This document shows, piece by piece, positions 17,859-25,339 of a DNA stretch of 32,497 bases. The stretch comes from an uncultured Ruthenibacterium sp. GTDB lineage: Bacteria > Bacillota > Clostridia > Oscillospirales > Ruminococcaceae. A model generated the notes under the pieces. That model saw only the letters and a list, made by a program, of their open reading frames with translations. It made no database searches and was not told the DNA's origin. The stretch is taken from the NCBI GenBank assembly GCA_944386565.1, contig CALXBO010000085.1, forward strand, positions 1 to 32,497. Direction: 5' to 3'. The position numbers and the translations under genes are program-made. Within the stretch, counting starts at the first letter, position 1; every line of letters begins with the position of its first letter.

Positions 17859-17886
17859 ATTATATCTCAACAAACCGTTTTGTCAA
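17859..17886 (-). promoter_or_regulatory. Sigma-A promoter of gltBD
   Basis: Perfect consensus boxes TTGACA (17886-17881) and TATAAT (17864-17859) are spaced by 16 bases on the minus strand. The predicted start is an A near 17851. A small inverted repeat GTTCA/TGAAC spans the start site. Confidence 0.88.
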
Positions 17887-17909
17887 GCACTTCCCGTCCG
17901 GTTTTTGTT

Positions 17910-18755
17910 TTACGCATTCTGCGCACCCGGCACAATGGTGATCTCCACGATTTCGGGCACCGCGAGAAAACGCAGAGGGATCTGCGTCGTACCGAGCCCG
18001 CTTGTAACATACGTGGAATACTGCTGGCCATCCTTGCTTCCCGCCGGATAAAATCCCTTCCGGAACGGTCCGGAACCCGGCGGCAAAAGCCGCTCCGTGA
18101 GTACGGGAAGGTTCACCTGTCCGCCGTGCGTATGACCCGACAGGACGAGCGCGTCCTCCGCTCCGGAAAGCTGAAGGGAAACCTCCGGTTCGTGAGCAGC
18201 CACGATCAGGAATTCCCCGCTGTGAAGCTCATACAGCGAAGGGGCCGTCCGTCCCATCAGCGTATCGTCATATCCGACAACTCTCACACCGTACTGTTCC
18301 AGTAAAACGCTCTCATCGTTCAGGACCCGAAATCCTCCTGCCGCCATCACATCCTCATAGATCCGCGACGCGCCTCCGCCGTAATCGTGATTTCCCCAGA
18401 CAGCAAATTTTCCGCCCGGCGCTTCAATGGACGCGAACGCCTCACAGATCAGGTCCAAATCCAGTTCATATTTATCGCGTGCATAGTTATCCAGAAGGTC
18501 ACCGCCGAAAATTACAATATCCGGCTCGCAGGCGTTGACTGCTTTTGCAACGGCCGACGCCTTTTCTCCGCTGTAATTCTTTCCGAAGTGTGTATCGGAA
18601 AAGAAGACGACCCGGCATGGTTCCACAGACAGCTGCGCCGTCACGGAATAACGGCCCGTCCGAATGAACGACGGCTCGACCCACCGAGCATATGCCAGTA
18701 CCGCAAGCACCGCCAGACACAGCACAGGAACCAGCCGTTTCTTTTTTCGTTTCAA
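17910..18755 (-). CDS. Membrane-anchored metallophosphoesterase (YkuE/YaeI-like)
   Basis: The 281-residue product has a basic start, one membrane helix (about residues 7-23) and a calcineurin-like phosphoesterase domain. The metal-binding motifs are all present: SDTHFG (Asp54, His56), GGDLLDN (84-90), GNHD (121-124) and GHTHGG near residue 210. Relatives act at the membrane face on lipid-linked or nucleotide phosphodiesters; the substrate is not known. Start choice: TTG 18755 has AAAGAGGTG five bases upstream. An in-frame GTG at 18791 would add 12 residues but has no ribosome-binding site. It stands alone between gltB and the divergent SAM hydrolase gene. Confidence 0.88.
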   Translation of the reverse strand: MKRKKKRLVPVLCLAVLAVLAYARWVEPSFIRTGRYSVTAQLSVEPCRVVFFSDTHFGKNYSGEKASAVAKAVNACEPDIVIFGGDLLDNYARDKYELDLDLICEAFASIEAPGGKFAVWGNHDYGGGASRIYEDVMAAGGFRVLNDESVLLEQYGVRVVGYDDTLMGRTAPSLYELHSGEFLIVAAHEPEVSLQLSGAEDALVLSGHTHGGQVNLPVLTERLLPPGSGPFRKGFYPAGSKDGQQYSTYVTSGLGTTQIPLRFLAVPEIVEITIVPGAQNA

Positions 18756-18872
18756 AAAGGCACCTCTTTCGTGCTCCCCGCACCGTTTCACGCCGCAAAC
18801 GAGAATGTCAGAATTATATCATCCGGCCACCGGGAAATCAAGCGGAACGCCCCTGTTTCCGGCCGTGGCATC

Positions 18873-18902
18873 TTGACATTGCTTTGAAAAAAGGCGTATA
18901 CT
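18873..18902 (+). promoter_or_regulatory. Sigma-A promoter of the SAM hydrolase/ECF operon
   Basis: A perfect -35 TTGACA (18873-18878) and a -10 TATACT (18897-18902) are 18 bases apart. The predicted start near 18909 leaves a leader of about 82 bases. Confidence 0.8.
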
Positions 18903-18921
18903 GAAATGTAAAAAATCAGTC

Positions 18922-18984
18922 CGCCGGATGCAGACATCTGTCCCATTGTTCCGGCGCATATGATATTTCTGCAGCATTGGGAGG
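18922..18984 (+). promoter_or_regulatory. Candidate structured leader (pseudoknot) covering the ribosome-binding site
   Basis: CGCCGGA (18922-18928) pairs with TCCGGCG (18950-18956), seven perfect pairs. From its 21-base loop, TGCAGA (18929-18934) is complementary to TCTGCA (18968-18973) downstream. TCCCA (18941-18945), also in the loop, is complementary to TGGGA (18978-18982), which overlaps the Shine-Dalgarno GGGAGG. These last two pairings cross each other and so may be alternatives. It does not match a riboswitch class I know. Confidence 0.45.
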
Positions 18985-18990
18985 CGCAAT

Positions 18991-19845
18991 ATGAATCCCC
19001 TGATTCTTCAGTCCGATTTCGGGTATGCGGACGGTGCGGTCAGCGCCATGTACGGCGTTGCCGAAAGCGTCAGCCCGGAACTCCGCGTATTTGACCTGAC
19101 GCACGACATTCCGCAGTACGACATCTGGGAAGCAAGTTACCGGCTGATCCAGACCGTCAGCTACTGGCCCAAAGGAAGCGTGTTCGTCAGCGTTGTCGAT
19201 CCCGGCGTCGGCTCCACGCGCCGCAGCATCGGCGTCAAGACCGCCGAGGGCCAGTACATCATCACCCCGGACAACGGCACGCTCACGCACGTCAAGCGCA
19301 TGTGCGGCATCGTAGAAGCGCGCATCATCGACGAGAGCGTGAACCGTCTTCCCAACTCCGGCGAGAGCTACACGTTCCACGGGCGCGATATCTATGCCTA
19401 CACCGGCGCACGCCTTGCATCCGGCATCATCACGTTTGAGCAGGTCGGCCCGGAAGTGCCGGTCGGGAGCGTGATTGAACTCCCGGTAATTGAAGCACAG
19501 CGTCAGGAAGACTGCATTACCGGCACGATTGATGTACTTGATGTCCGTTTCGGCTCGCTGTGGACAAACATCTCCCGCGACCTGTTCGCTCAACTCGGCA
19601 TTCAGCACGGCGGCCGCGTGGAAGTCACGATCTCGAACGATACCCGCACGCTTTATAAGAACATCATGGTGTATGCCAAGAGTTTCGCGGATGTCAATGT
19701 CGGCGAGCCGCTTCTTTACATCAACAGCCTCGACTGCGTCGCGGTTGCGATCAATCAGGGCAGTTTTTCGAAAGCGTATAACATCGGGACAGGCATCACC
19801 TGGCGCATCACGCTGCGCAAAGCGCCGCGCATCGTCTACGAATAA
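18991..19845 (+). CDS. S-adenosylmethionine hydrolase (SAM hydroxide adenosyltransferase, DUF62)
   Basis: The 284-residue product belongs to the family that splits SAM with water into adenosine and L-methionine. The Asp-Arg-His set of the hydrolases is present: Asp70 and Arg77 in DPGVGSTR and His130 in TFHGRD. Spacing is as in the characterised archaeal hydroxide adenosyltransferase, and argues against a fluorinase or chlorinase. Other family features are SDFGYADGAVSAM at the N terminus and PDNGTL. GGGAGG lies six bases before the ATG. It is the first gene of an operon with an ECF transporter 71 bases behind; a small hairpin (GCAGAG/CTCTGC, near 19865-19880) lies in that gap. The link suggests uptake or salvage of an adenosine- or methionine-related compound. 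Confidence 0.9.
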   Translation: MNPLILQSDFGYADGAVSAMYGVAESVSPELRVFDLTHDIPQYDIWEASYRLIQTVSYWPKGSVFVSVVDPGVGSTRRSIGVKTAEGQYIITPDNGTLTHVKRMCGIVEARIIDESVNRLPNSGESYTFHGRDIYAYTGARLASGIITFEQVGPEVPVGSVIELPVIEAQRQEDCITGTIDVLDVRFGSLWTNISRDLFAQLGIQHGGRVEVTISNDTRTLYKNIMVYAKSFADVNVGEPLLYINSLDCVAVAINQGSFSKAYNIGTGITWRITLRKAPRIVYE

Positions 19846-19916
19846 ACTGCATTTCACGGTTCCCGCAGAGGTTTCTCTGCCGGCAATATATCAGTTTTTG
19901 TGAGGAGTTGTGTATC

Positions 19917-20465
19917 ATGAAGAATTCTTCCATCAAGACTGTCGTTGCAGTCGGCATCGGCGCAGCCCTGTTCTTTGTTCTGGGCCGCTTCGTCGCCATT
20001 CCCAGCGGCATCCCCAACACGAACATCAGCCTCCAGTACGCCATCCTCGGCATGCTGGCTGCCATGTACGGACCGGTCGCGGGCGGTCTGATCGGCCTGA
20101 TCGGCCACACGCTGATCGACCTGTCCTGGGGCGGCAGCCCGTGGTGGAGCTGGGTCATCGCGTCGACGTTCGTCGGCATCATCGTCGGCCTGTTTGCCAA
20201 GAAGCTTGCTCTGAACGAGGGCGACTTCGGCGGCAAGAAGATCGCGCTGTTCGCCATTGTGAACGTGATCGCAAACGTGATCGCATGGATCGTCATTGCC
20301 CCGTCTCTGGACGTGCTCATCTATGCCGAGCCCGTTGCCAAGGTGTTCTCGCAGGGCGTGTTCGCTGCGATTGCCAACAGCCTGACGGCTGTCATCGTCG
20401 GTGCGCTGCTCGTTGCTGCGTACAGCAAGACGATTGCCAAGAAAGGTTCGCTGGACAAAGAGTGA
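19917..20465 (+). CDS. ECF transporter S component (UPF0397 / COG4720 type)
   Basis: The 182-residue product is a small hydrophobic protein with five or six membrane segments, starting at about residue 5 with TVVAVGIGAALFFVLGRFVAIP. It carries the family features GIPNTNISLQYAILG and GPVAGGLIGLIGHTLIDLSWGGSPWWSWVI. S components bind the substrate of energy-coupling-factor importers. Families of this type are named for riboflavin-like vitamins, but the substrate of UPF0397 members is not firmly known. Start choice: ATG 19917 has GAGGAG nine bases upstream, better than TTG 19908. A strong terminator follows before the ATPase gene. Confidence 0.9.
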   Translation: MKNSSIKTVVAVGIGAALFFVLGRFVAIPSGIPNTNISLQYAILGMLAAMYGPVAGGLIGLIGHTLIDLSWGGSPWWSWVIASTFVGIIVGLFAKKLALNEGDFGGKKIALFAIVNVIANVIAWIVIAPSLDVLIYAEPVAKVFSQGVFAAIANSLTAVIVGALLVAAYSKTIAKKGSLDKE

Positions 20466-20529
20466 TCCCATCCGGCCATGTGCCGGCCCGGACGCACCGC
20501 CGGCTGGCCGATCCGGTGCACTGAGTGCC

Positions 20530-20565
20530 GGGGGCAGGGTGTGACCCTGCCCCCTTTTCTTTTTG
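20530..20565 (+). terminator. Intrinsic terminator between S component and ATPase genes
   Basis: GGGGGCAGGGT (20530-20540) and ACCCTGCCCCC (20544-20554) form an eleven-pair stem with a three-base loop, followed by TTTTCTTTTT. It lies inside the operon, 26 bases before the next start codon, and would lower expression of the downstream genes relative to the S component. Confidence 0.88.
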
Positions 20566-20590
20566 ACTTTACGATTGAGGAGCCCGGACC

Positions 20591-22306
20591 ATGAATACCC
20601 CCATCATTTCCTTTCGGGATTTCACATTTCAATACCGTGCGCAGGCGCGCCCCACGCTGTACAACATCAATCTGGACATTTATCCCGGCGAGAAGATTCT
20701 GATTGCCGGGCCTTCCGGCAGCGGAAAATCGACGCTGGCAAGCTGCGTCAACGGCCTGATCCCGTTCAGCTATCCCGGCGAGTCGACCGGACAGCTGTTT
20801 GTGGACGGCATGGAAGCCAAGAAAGAAAGCATCTTTCAGCTTTCGAAATCGGTCGGCACAGTCCTGCAGGACCCGGACGGCCAGTTCATCGGGCTGACGG
20901 TCGCGGAAGACATTGCATTTGCGCTTGAAAACGACTGTGTCCCCCAGGCGGAAATGCACACAGCCACCAAGCGGGCCGCGGCGCTTGTCGACGTGGAAAA
21001 CCATCTCGGATATGCGCCCCACGAGCTGTCCGGTGGTCAGAAGCAGCGCGTCAGCCTTGCCGGTGTCATGGTCGATGACGTCAAGATCCTGCTGTTTGAC
21101 GAGCCGCTCGCCAATCTTGACCCGGCGGCCGGGAAACAGACGATCGAGCTCATTGACCGCATCCAGAAAGAGACCGACACTACGGTCCTTATCATTGAGC
21201 ACCGTCTTGAAGATGTGCTCTGGCGCAGTGTCGACCGGATCGTTCTGATGGATGAGGGACGCATTGCGGCAGACCTTCGCCCGGATGAACTGCTGTCCGG
21301 TGATCTCCTGACAAGGACCGGCATCCGGGAGCCGCTTTATCTGACGGCTCTGAAATATGCCGGCGTCGATGTCACGCCGGAGAAAAAGCCTGCGCATCCC
21401 GAAACGCTTGTTCTGGATGAGAAGGATCAGGAACTCGTCCGCAGCTGGTTTCATTCCGTTCAGGCGCCTCCCCCGCCCGCCGCTCAGGCGCCGCTCCTTG
21501 AGGTGCGCGGCCTGAATTTCGGGTATACCAAGGACCGGACGACGCTCCGTGATATTTCCTTTTCGATCCGCAAGGGAGAAATGGTGAGTATCGTGGGACG
21601 CAACGGCGCCGGAAAATCCACTTTGTCAAAGCTGATCTGCGGTTTTGAAACACCGGATTCCGGCAGTGTTTTCCTGGACGGGCGCGACATTTCGGACGAC
21701 AACATCCGCACGCGCGCCCGGCGCATCGGCTATGTGATGCAGAACCCCAATCAGATGATCTCCAAGACGATGATCTTCGACGAAGTGGCGCTCGGCCTTG
21801 TTCAGAGCGGTCTGAAGCCGGATGAGGTGCGCGCACGCGTGGAGGACACGCTCAAGATCTGCGGCCTGTATCCGTTCCGCAACTGGCCTGTCTCCGCACT
21901 CAGCTTCGGGCAGAAAAAACGCGTGACCATCGCCAGCGTGCTTGCGCTCGGGCCTGAAATTATCATTCTGGATGAGCCGACCGCCGGGCAGGACTTCCGG
22001 CATTACACTGAAATTATGGAATTTCTGCGCGATCTGAACGCACAGGGTGTAACGGTATTGATGATCACACATGATATGCATCTGATGCTGGAATACACGC
22101 CGCGCGCGCTCGTATTCAGTTCCGGGTCGTTGATTGCGGATAAAAGTGCCGCGGAAGTCCTGTGCGACTCCGATCTGGTGGAGCGTGCTGCTCTGAAAGA
22201 GACAAGCCTGTTCACTCTTGCCACCCGCTGCGGCATTGAGCCGCCGGAACAGTTTGTGCAGCGCTTTATTGACTATGACCGGGAGGTGCGTGAACATGGC
22301 TGCTAA
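20591..22306 (+). CDS. ECF transporter double ATP-binding protein
   Basis: The 571-residue product has two ABC ATPase domains in one chain, the two energising subunits of an ECF importer. Cassette 1 shows Walker A GPSGSGKS (40-47), signature LSGGQKQR (146-153) and Walker B with DEPLANLDP (170-178). Cassette 2 shows GRNGAGKS near 336, signature LSFGQKKR and DEPTAGQD. The F in the second signature (usually LSGGQ) is unusual but leaves the rest intact. GAGGAG lies eight bases before the ATG. The last 11 bases overlap the start of the T-component gene. Confidence 0.93.
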   Translation: MNTPIISFRDFTFQYRAQARPTLYNINLDIYPGEKILIAGPSGSGKSTLASCVNGLIPFSYPGESTGQLFVDGMEAKKESIFQLSKSVGTVLQDPDGQFIGLTVAEDIAFALENDCVPQAEMHTATKRAAALVDVENHLGYAPHELSGGQKQRVSLAGVMVDDVKILLFDEPLANLDPAAGKQTIELIDRIQKETDTTVLIIEHRLEDVLWRSVDRIVLMDEGRIAADLRPDELLSGDLLTRTGIREPLYLTALKYAGVDVTPEKKPAHPETLVLDEKDQELVRSWFHSVQAPPPPAAQAPLLEVRGLNFGYTKDRTTLRDISFSIRKGEMVSIVGRNGAGKSTLSKLICGFETPDSGSVFLDGRDISDDNIRTRARRIGYVMQNPNQMISKTMIFDEVALGLVQSGLKPDEVRARVEDTLKICGLYPFRNWPVSALSFGQKKRVTIASVLALGPEIIILDEPTAGQDFRHYTEIMEFLRDLNAQGVTVLMITHDMHLMLEYTPRALVFSSGSLIADKSAAEVLCDSDLVERAALKETSLFTLATRCGIEPPEQFVQRFIDYDREVREHGC

Positions 22307-23129
22307 TACCGTTCTGAACTACCTTCCCCGCAAAAGCATGGTCCATGAGCTCACAGGCACGACCAAGCTCGCCTTTTTTCTTCTCTTCACTTTCGCCAGC
22401 ATGATCACATACGACACGCGCGTCCTGATCGGTCTGATGGTCATCAGTTTCGCCGCGTTCCGCGTGAGCCATATCAAACTCCGTGAAGTGCGGTTCATGC
22501 TTGTGTTCATGCTCGTGTTTCTGATCCTGAACGATGTGTTCATTTACCTGTTCAATCCCGAGCAGGGCGTTGAAATCTACGGAACACGCCATGTGATTGC
22601 AACATTGTTCTGGCGCTACACCATCACGTGGGAACAGCTGTTCTATACGTTCAACATCTCACTGAAGTACTTTGTAGCCCTTCCGATTGCAATTCTGTTT
22701 ATCTCTGCCACGAACCCCAGTGAGTTTGCGGCGAGCCTGAACAAAATCGGCGTGTCGTACCGCGTCGGATATTCAGTGTCCATCGCACTGCGGTACATTC
22801 CCGATATTCAGCGCGACTATCACAGCATCAGCCAGGCGCAGCAGGCGCGCGGCGTAGAACTCGGCAAAAAGGAAAAGCTTCTCGCCCGCATGAAAAACTC
22901 CGTCAACATCCTGCTCCCTCTGATTCTCTCGAGCCTTGCGCGCATCGACACGATCAGCAATGCGATGGAACTGCGCGGATTCGGCAAGAAAAGCAAGCGG
23001 ACATGGTACGTACAGCGTCCGTTCTCGCGCAACGATTACCTTGTGCTCGCTTTCGGCGTTCTGATTCTTGTTCTGAGCCTTGTCATTACGTTCTGGGACG
23101 GAAACCGCTTTTACAACCCGTTTGTCTGA
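22296..23129 (+). CDS. ECF transporter T component (EcfT)
   Basis: The 277-residue product has several membrane helices, with the cytoplasmic coupling motifs AQQARGVE (ARG at 184-186) and AMELRGFG (226-230) that dock on the two ATPase domains. It links the S component to the energising pair. Start choice: ATG 22296 has GGGAGGTG seven bases upstream, inside the ATPase gene. A longer in-frame extension to 22218 would lie wholly within that gene. The operon ends here at a strong bidirectional terminator. Confidence 0.93.
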   Translation: MAANTVLNYLPRKSMVHELTGTTKLAFFLLFTFASMITYDTRVLIGLMVISFAAFRVSHIKLREVRFMLVFMLVFLILNDVFIYLFNPEQGVEIYGTRHVIATLFWRYTITWEQLFYTFNISLKYFVALPIAILFISATNPSEFAASLNKIGVSYRVGYSVSIALRYIPDIQRDYHSISQAQQARGVELGKKEKLLARMKNSVNILLPLILSSLARIDTISNAMELRGFGKKSKRTWYVQRPFSRNDYLVLAFGVLILVLSLVITFWDGNRFYNPFV

Positions 23130-23143
23130 TACCGGACAGAGCA

Positions 23144-23180
23144 AAAGCCGCTGCAGGCCGTTCGGCCCTGCAGCGGCTTT
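23144..23180. terminator. Bidirectional terminator between EcfT and methyltransferase genes
   Basis: AAAGCCGCTGCAGG-CC and GGCCCTGCAGCGGCTTT form a stem of about sixteen pairs with one bulge and a GTTC loop. U runs exist in both directions (TTTTT on the plus strand, TTTTGC on the minus). It closes the convergent ECF and methyltransferase genes. Confidence 0.85.
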
Positions 23181-23181
23181 T

Positions 23182-23769
23182 TCATGTTCTGATTTCGCCT
23201 GCCACGATATACTTCTCTTCGTCGGACACGGTGACATCAACGGAAAAATACGGCGACAGAAGATCCGTCATTTCCTGTGTTGTGATCATCGGACGGCTGA
23301 CACTGCGCGCCGCACCCGCATGATGACGGTGAAGTGCCTCCAGGCTCATTCCGTGCGCAACGGCCAGCCTGCCTCCCGGTGCGAGATGTGCGGCAAGGTT
23401 GCGGACCAACAGCTCCGGATGTTCAAAGTGCGGCCACGCATTGTATATGACGCAGCAGTCATAACGCCGCGGGAGTCGGCCACTCTCCGCCGCGCCGCAG
23501 ATTACTTCCACGCGCGGATCGTGCAGCTTGGATGCGGCAATGCGCGCCATCTCCGGCGAAATATCAATCCCCGTCACGCGGCTCACTCCGCGCGCAAGGT
23601 AATCCGGGAACAAGACCCCCGTCCCGCACGCCACATCCAGCACACAGCACCCGGCGTGAACTCCCGCCGCATCGAGGATGCAGCTTATTTTCTCATCGCT
23701 GCGCACCATCCGTGCATCCCATTCCGCCGCGCGGCTGTTAAAAAACGCTATAATTTCCGATCGGTTCAT
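23182..23769 (-). CDS. Class I SAM-dependent methyltransferase
   Basis: The 195-residue product has the SAM-binding motif VLDVACGTGVL (43-53), the acidic residue of motif II in GIDISPEM, and the later segments CCVIYNAWPHFEHPE and LAPGGRLAVAHG. It is a soluble Rossmann-fold methyltransferase; the substrate cannot be told. AGGTG lies four bases before the ATG. It is convergent with the ECF operon and follows the DUF5692-like gene across a terminator-like hairpin. No promoter was recognised in front of it. Confidence 0.85.
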   Translation of the reverse strand: MNRSEIIAFFNSRAAEWDARMVRSDEKISCILDAAGVHAGCCVLDVACGTGVLFPDYLARGVSRVTGIDISPEMARIAASKLHDPRVEVICGAAESGRLPRRYDCCVIYNAWPHFEHPELLVRNLAAHLAPGGRLAVAHGMSLEALHRHHAGAARSVSRPMITTQEMTDLLSPYFSVDVTVSDEEKYIVAGEIRT

Positions 23770-23785
23770 GTTTCACCTGCTTCAC

Positions 23786-23825
23786 GGGAAAAGCCGGGAC
23801 GCCCGCAAAGAGCGTCTCGGTCTTT
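23786..23825. terminator. Probable terminator after the DUF5692-like gene
   Basis: On the minus strand CCGAGACGC and GCGTCCCGG form a nine-position stem with one A-C mismatch, followed by CTTTTCCC. On the plus strand the same hairpin is followed by TCTTTT. It is weaker than the other terminators in the window. Confidence 0.5.
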
Positions 23826-23840
23826 TCATAAGGGGAGAAT

Positions 23841-24884
23841 TTATTTCGATTCCGCCCGTGCCATGGCAAGACGGAAGTCGCGCTGATCCGTAAAAATCTC
23901 GTTCTTATAAGGATTCTTCTTTTGTTCGACGGAGCGTTTGACGATAATGGCCAGCACGATCACGTTGGCGGCGAGAGCCGCAATGGCAATGACGCCCTGC
24001 ATGGTGGGGTCAGCCGCTGTGGGGCGCACCGCTGCGTCCATCACGCCGTCCGCGTACAGAACCGGCAGCGTGCTGAACTGGCTGCCGTCCTGGAACATCG
24101 GGAACACCTGCGCAAACATGCACCAGAGCGCGAGCGTGTTGGCGCGGTTCTGAATCCATCCGCCCTTGTTCCAAAATGCATTGGCAAACGTCGGTGCGAG
24201 CAACAGCGCCAGACCGCAGTACCATGCGTGCGTGGGCAGATTGTTGTAGGTGTACTCAAAGTTCCACAGATCGTATGCGAGAATGTACAGGAACGTCATG
24301 TCCGGCCAGAGCATGTCGTCATGCTTCTTGGATGAATAGATCCCCCACCAGCCGGTCATACAGAAAATATTCAGAATTCCGGCGATGCCGTTGACCCAGT
24401 TCCACCATCCGCCGTACAGCCAGACATTTTCGCTGGAGAGCCACCAGCGGTCCCCCGTCTGTGCGAGCGCGATCGCGCCGCGGATTCCGGATTCAAAATC
24501 ACTGCCGACGGCAATGAGAATATTGATCGCCACAATGGCGAACGGGAACACCTTGAACCAGTCGTTCTTGGCAATTCCCCACTTGTATTTCAGCATCATA
24601 AATCCGATGCATCCGGCTGTTGCGGCATACAGCTTGGCATAATGGAACCAGCTGTTCATATGAACATAAGTGGGATTGTTCAGCGCCCACTCGGCGCCCA
24701 TCGCCGCTCCGACCGCCACAGCGACAAAATACACCGTCAGCCCGGCGGGCAGAATGAGGAAAAAGAATACTCCGCCCTGTTTGCTGCGTCTCGACAGCTC
24801 GTTGACGAGGATCAGCCCCGCAAAAACCAACACCCAGCCGAGCAACTGCCAGCCGGCATTTTCTCCGTAAATCTGAAATAACAT
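23841..24884 (-). CDS. Polytopic membrane protein, DUF5692-like
   Basis: The 347-residue product has about eight or nine hydrophobic segments (near residues 12-30, 40-62, 80-98, 112-127, 158-178, 192-206, 214-232, 245-260 and 300-322) and a charged C-terminal tail. It is rich in Trp and Tyr in loops (RWWLSSENVWLYGGWWNWVNG, cut here to the core pattern) and has polar segments such as YVHMNSWFHYAKLY and LPTHAWYCG. From memory it resembles the DUF5692 family of Clostridia, whose function is unknown. AGGAGG lies eight bases before the ATG. It is the last gene behind hypA (25 bases), so a membrane role tied to the HypAB/oxidoreductase unit is inferred. Confidence 0.75.
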   Translation of the reverse strand: MLFQIYGENAGWQLLGWVLVFAGLILVNELSRRSKQGGVFFFLILPAGLTVYFVAVAVGAAMGAEWALNNPTYVHMNSWFHYAKLYAATAGCIGFMMLKYKWGIAKNDWFKVFPFAIVAINILIAVGSDFESGIRGAIALAQTGDRWWLSSENVWLYGGWWNWVNGIAGILNIFCMTGWWGIYSSKKHDDMLWPDMTFLYILAYDLWNFEYTYNNLPTHAWYCGLALLLAPTFANAFWNKGGWIQNRANTLALWCMFAQVFPMFQDGSQFSTLPVLYADGVMDAAVRPTAADPTMQGVIAIAALAANVIVLAIIVKRSVEQKKNPYKNEIFTDQRDFRLAMARAESK

Positions 24885-24909
24885 TTTATATTCCTCCTGA
24901 TTGCATCAA

Positions 24910-25338
24910 TCACAGTTCGGCATTCGTCCCATGCCGTCCGCTGCCCGCACAGACTGCTTCCGCAGATTCCGCAGCGCTCGCATCCGCACCGTCCTCCGGG
25001 ACAGTGATATCCCGGATCATCGTTTCATTGCCCTGCAGAAGATGGGTCTGCGCGCTGCCGCAGGCAGGACACGTGCGCCCGTACCGCACGGTGGGATACA
25101 CCTCTCCGCACGCTTCGCACAGCGTTCTGGCCGGGATCGTCTCGACCTCCAGCGCCGCACCGGCGAGCATTTCCGAACGCGCAGCCGCCCATTGCCAACA
25201 GTCCTGCAGATAGCTCTCGACAACACCGGACACTTCACCGAGCTCCAATGTCACGGCCAAGACACGCCGGATGCGGTTCTCGCGCCCGACTTCTTCCACG
25301 CTGCGGATGATATGAAAAACGATTCCCAGCTCGTGCAT
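24910..25338 (-). CDS. hypA: HypA-like nickel metallochaperone
   Basis: The 142-residue product begins MHELGIV, with the nickel-binding His2 of HypA, and has the zinc-site cysteines CEAC (Cys74, Cys77) and CPAC (Cys90, Cys93). HypA hands nickel to an apo-enzyme together with HypB, classically a [NiFe] hydrogenase. It is longer than usual because of a C-terminal tail of about 30 residues rich in Ala, Glu and Gly. Start choice: ATG 25338 is one base after the stop of the oxidoreductase gene, with AGGAAGAG upstream; it restores the canonical MHE start. No hydrogenase gene is in the window. Confidence 0.9.
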   Translation of the reverse strand: MHELGIVFHIIRSVEEVGRENRIRRVLAVTLELGEVSGVVESYLQDCWQWAAARSEMLAGAALEVETIPARTLCEACGEVYPTVRYGRTCPACGSAQTHLLQGNETMIRDITVPEDGADASAAESAEAVCAGSGRHGTNAEL

Positions 25339-25339
25339 T

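Noticed and set aside
17836..17860. A second Rex or regulator site at the gltB start (GTTCA...TGAAC repeat).
   Set aside because: It has only five-base arms with the wrong spacing for Rex; the repeat is better explained as part of the leader hairpins.
18916..19857. A 313-codon minus-strand frame over the SAM hydrolase gene.
   Set aside because: The plus-strand gene has catalytic residues, promoter and ribosome-binding site; the minus frame has none.
20321..21454. A 377-codon minus-strand frame across the S-component and ATPase genes.
   Set aside because: It crosses a terminator and is antisense to two well-supported genes.
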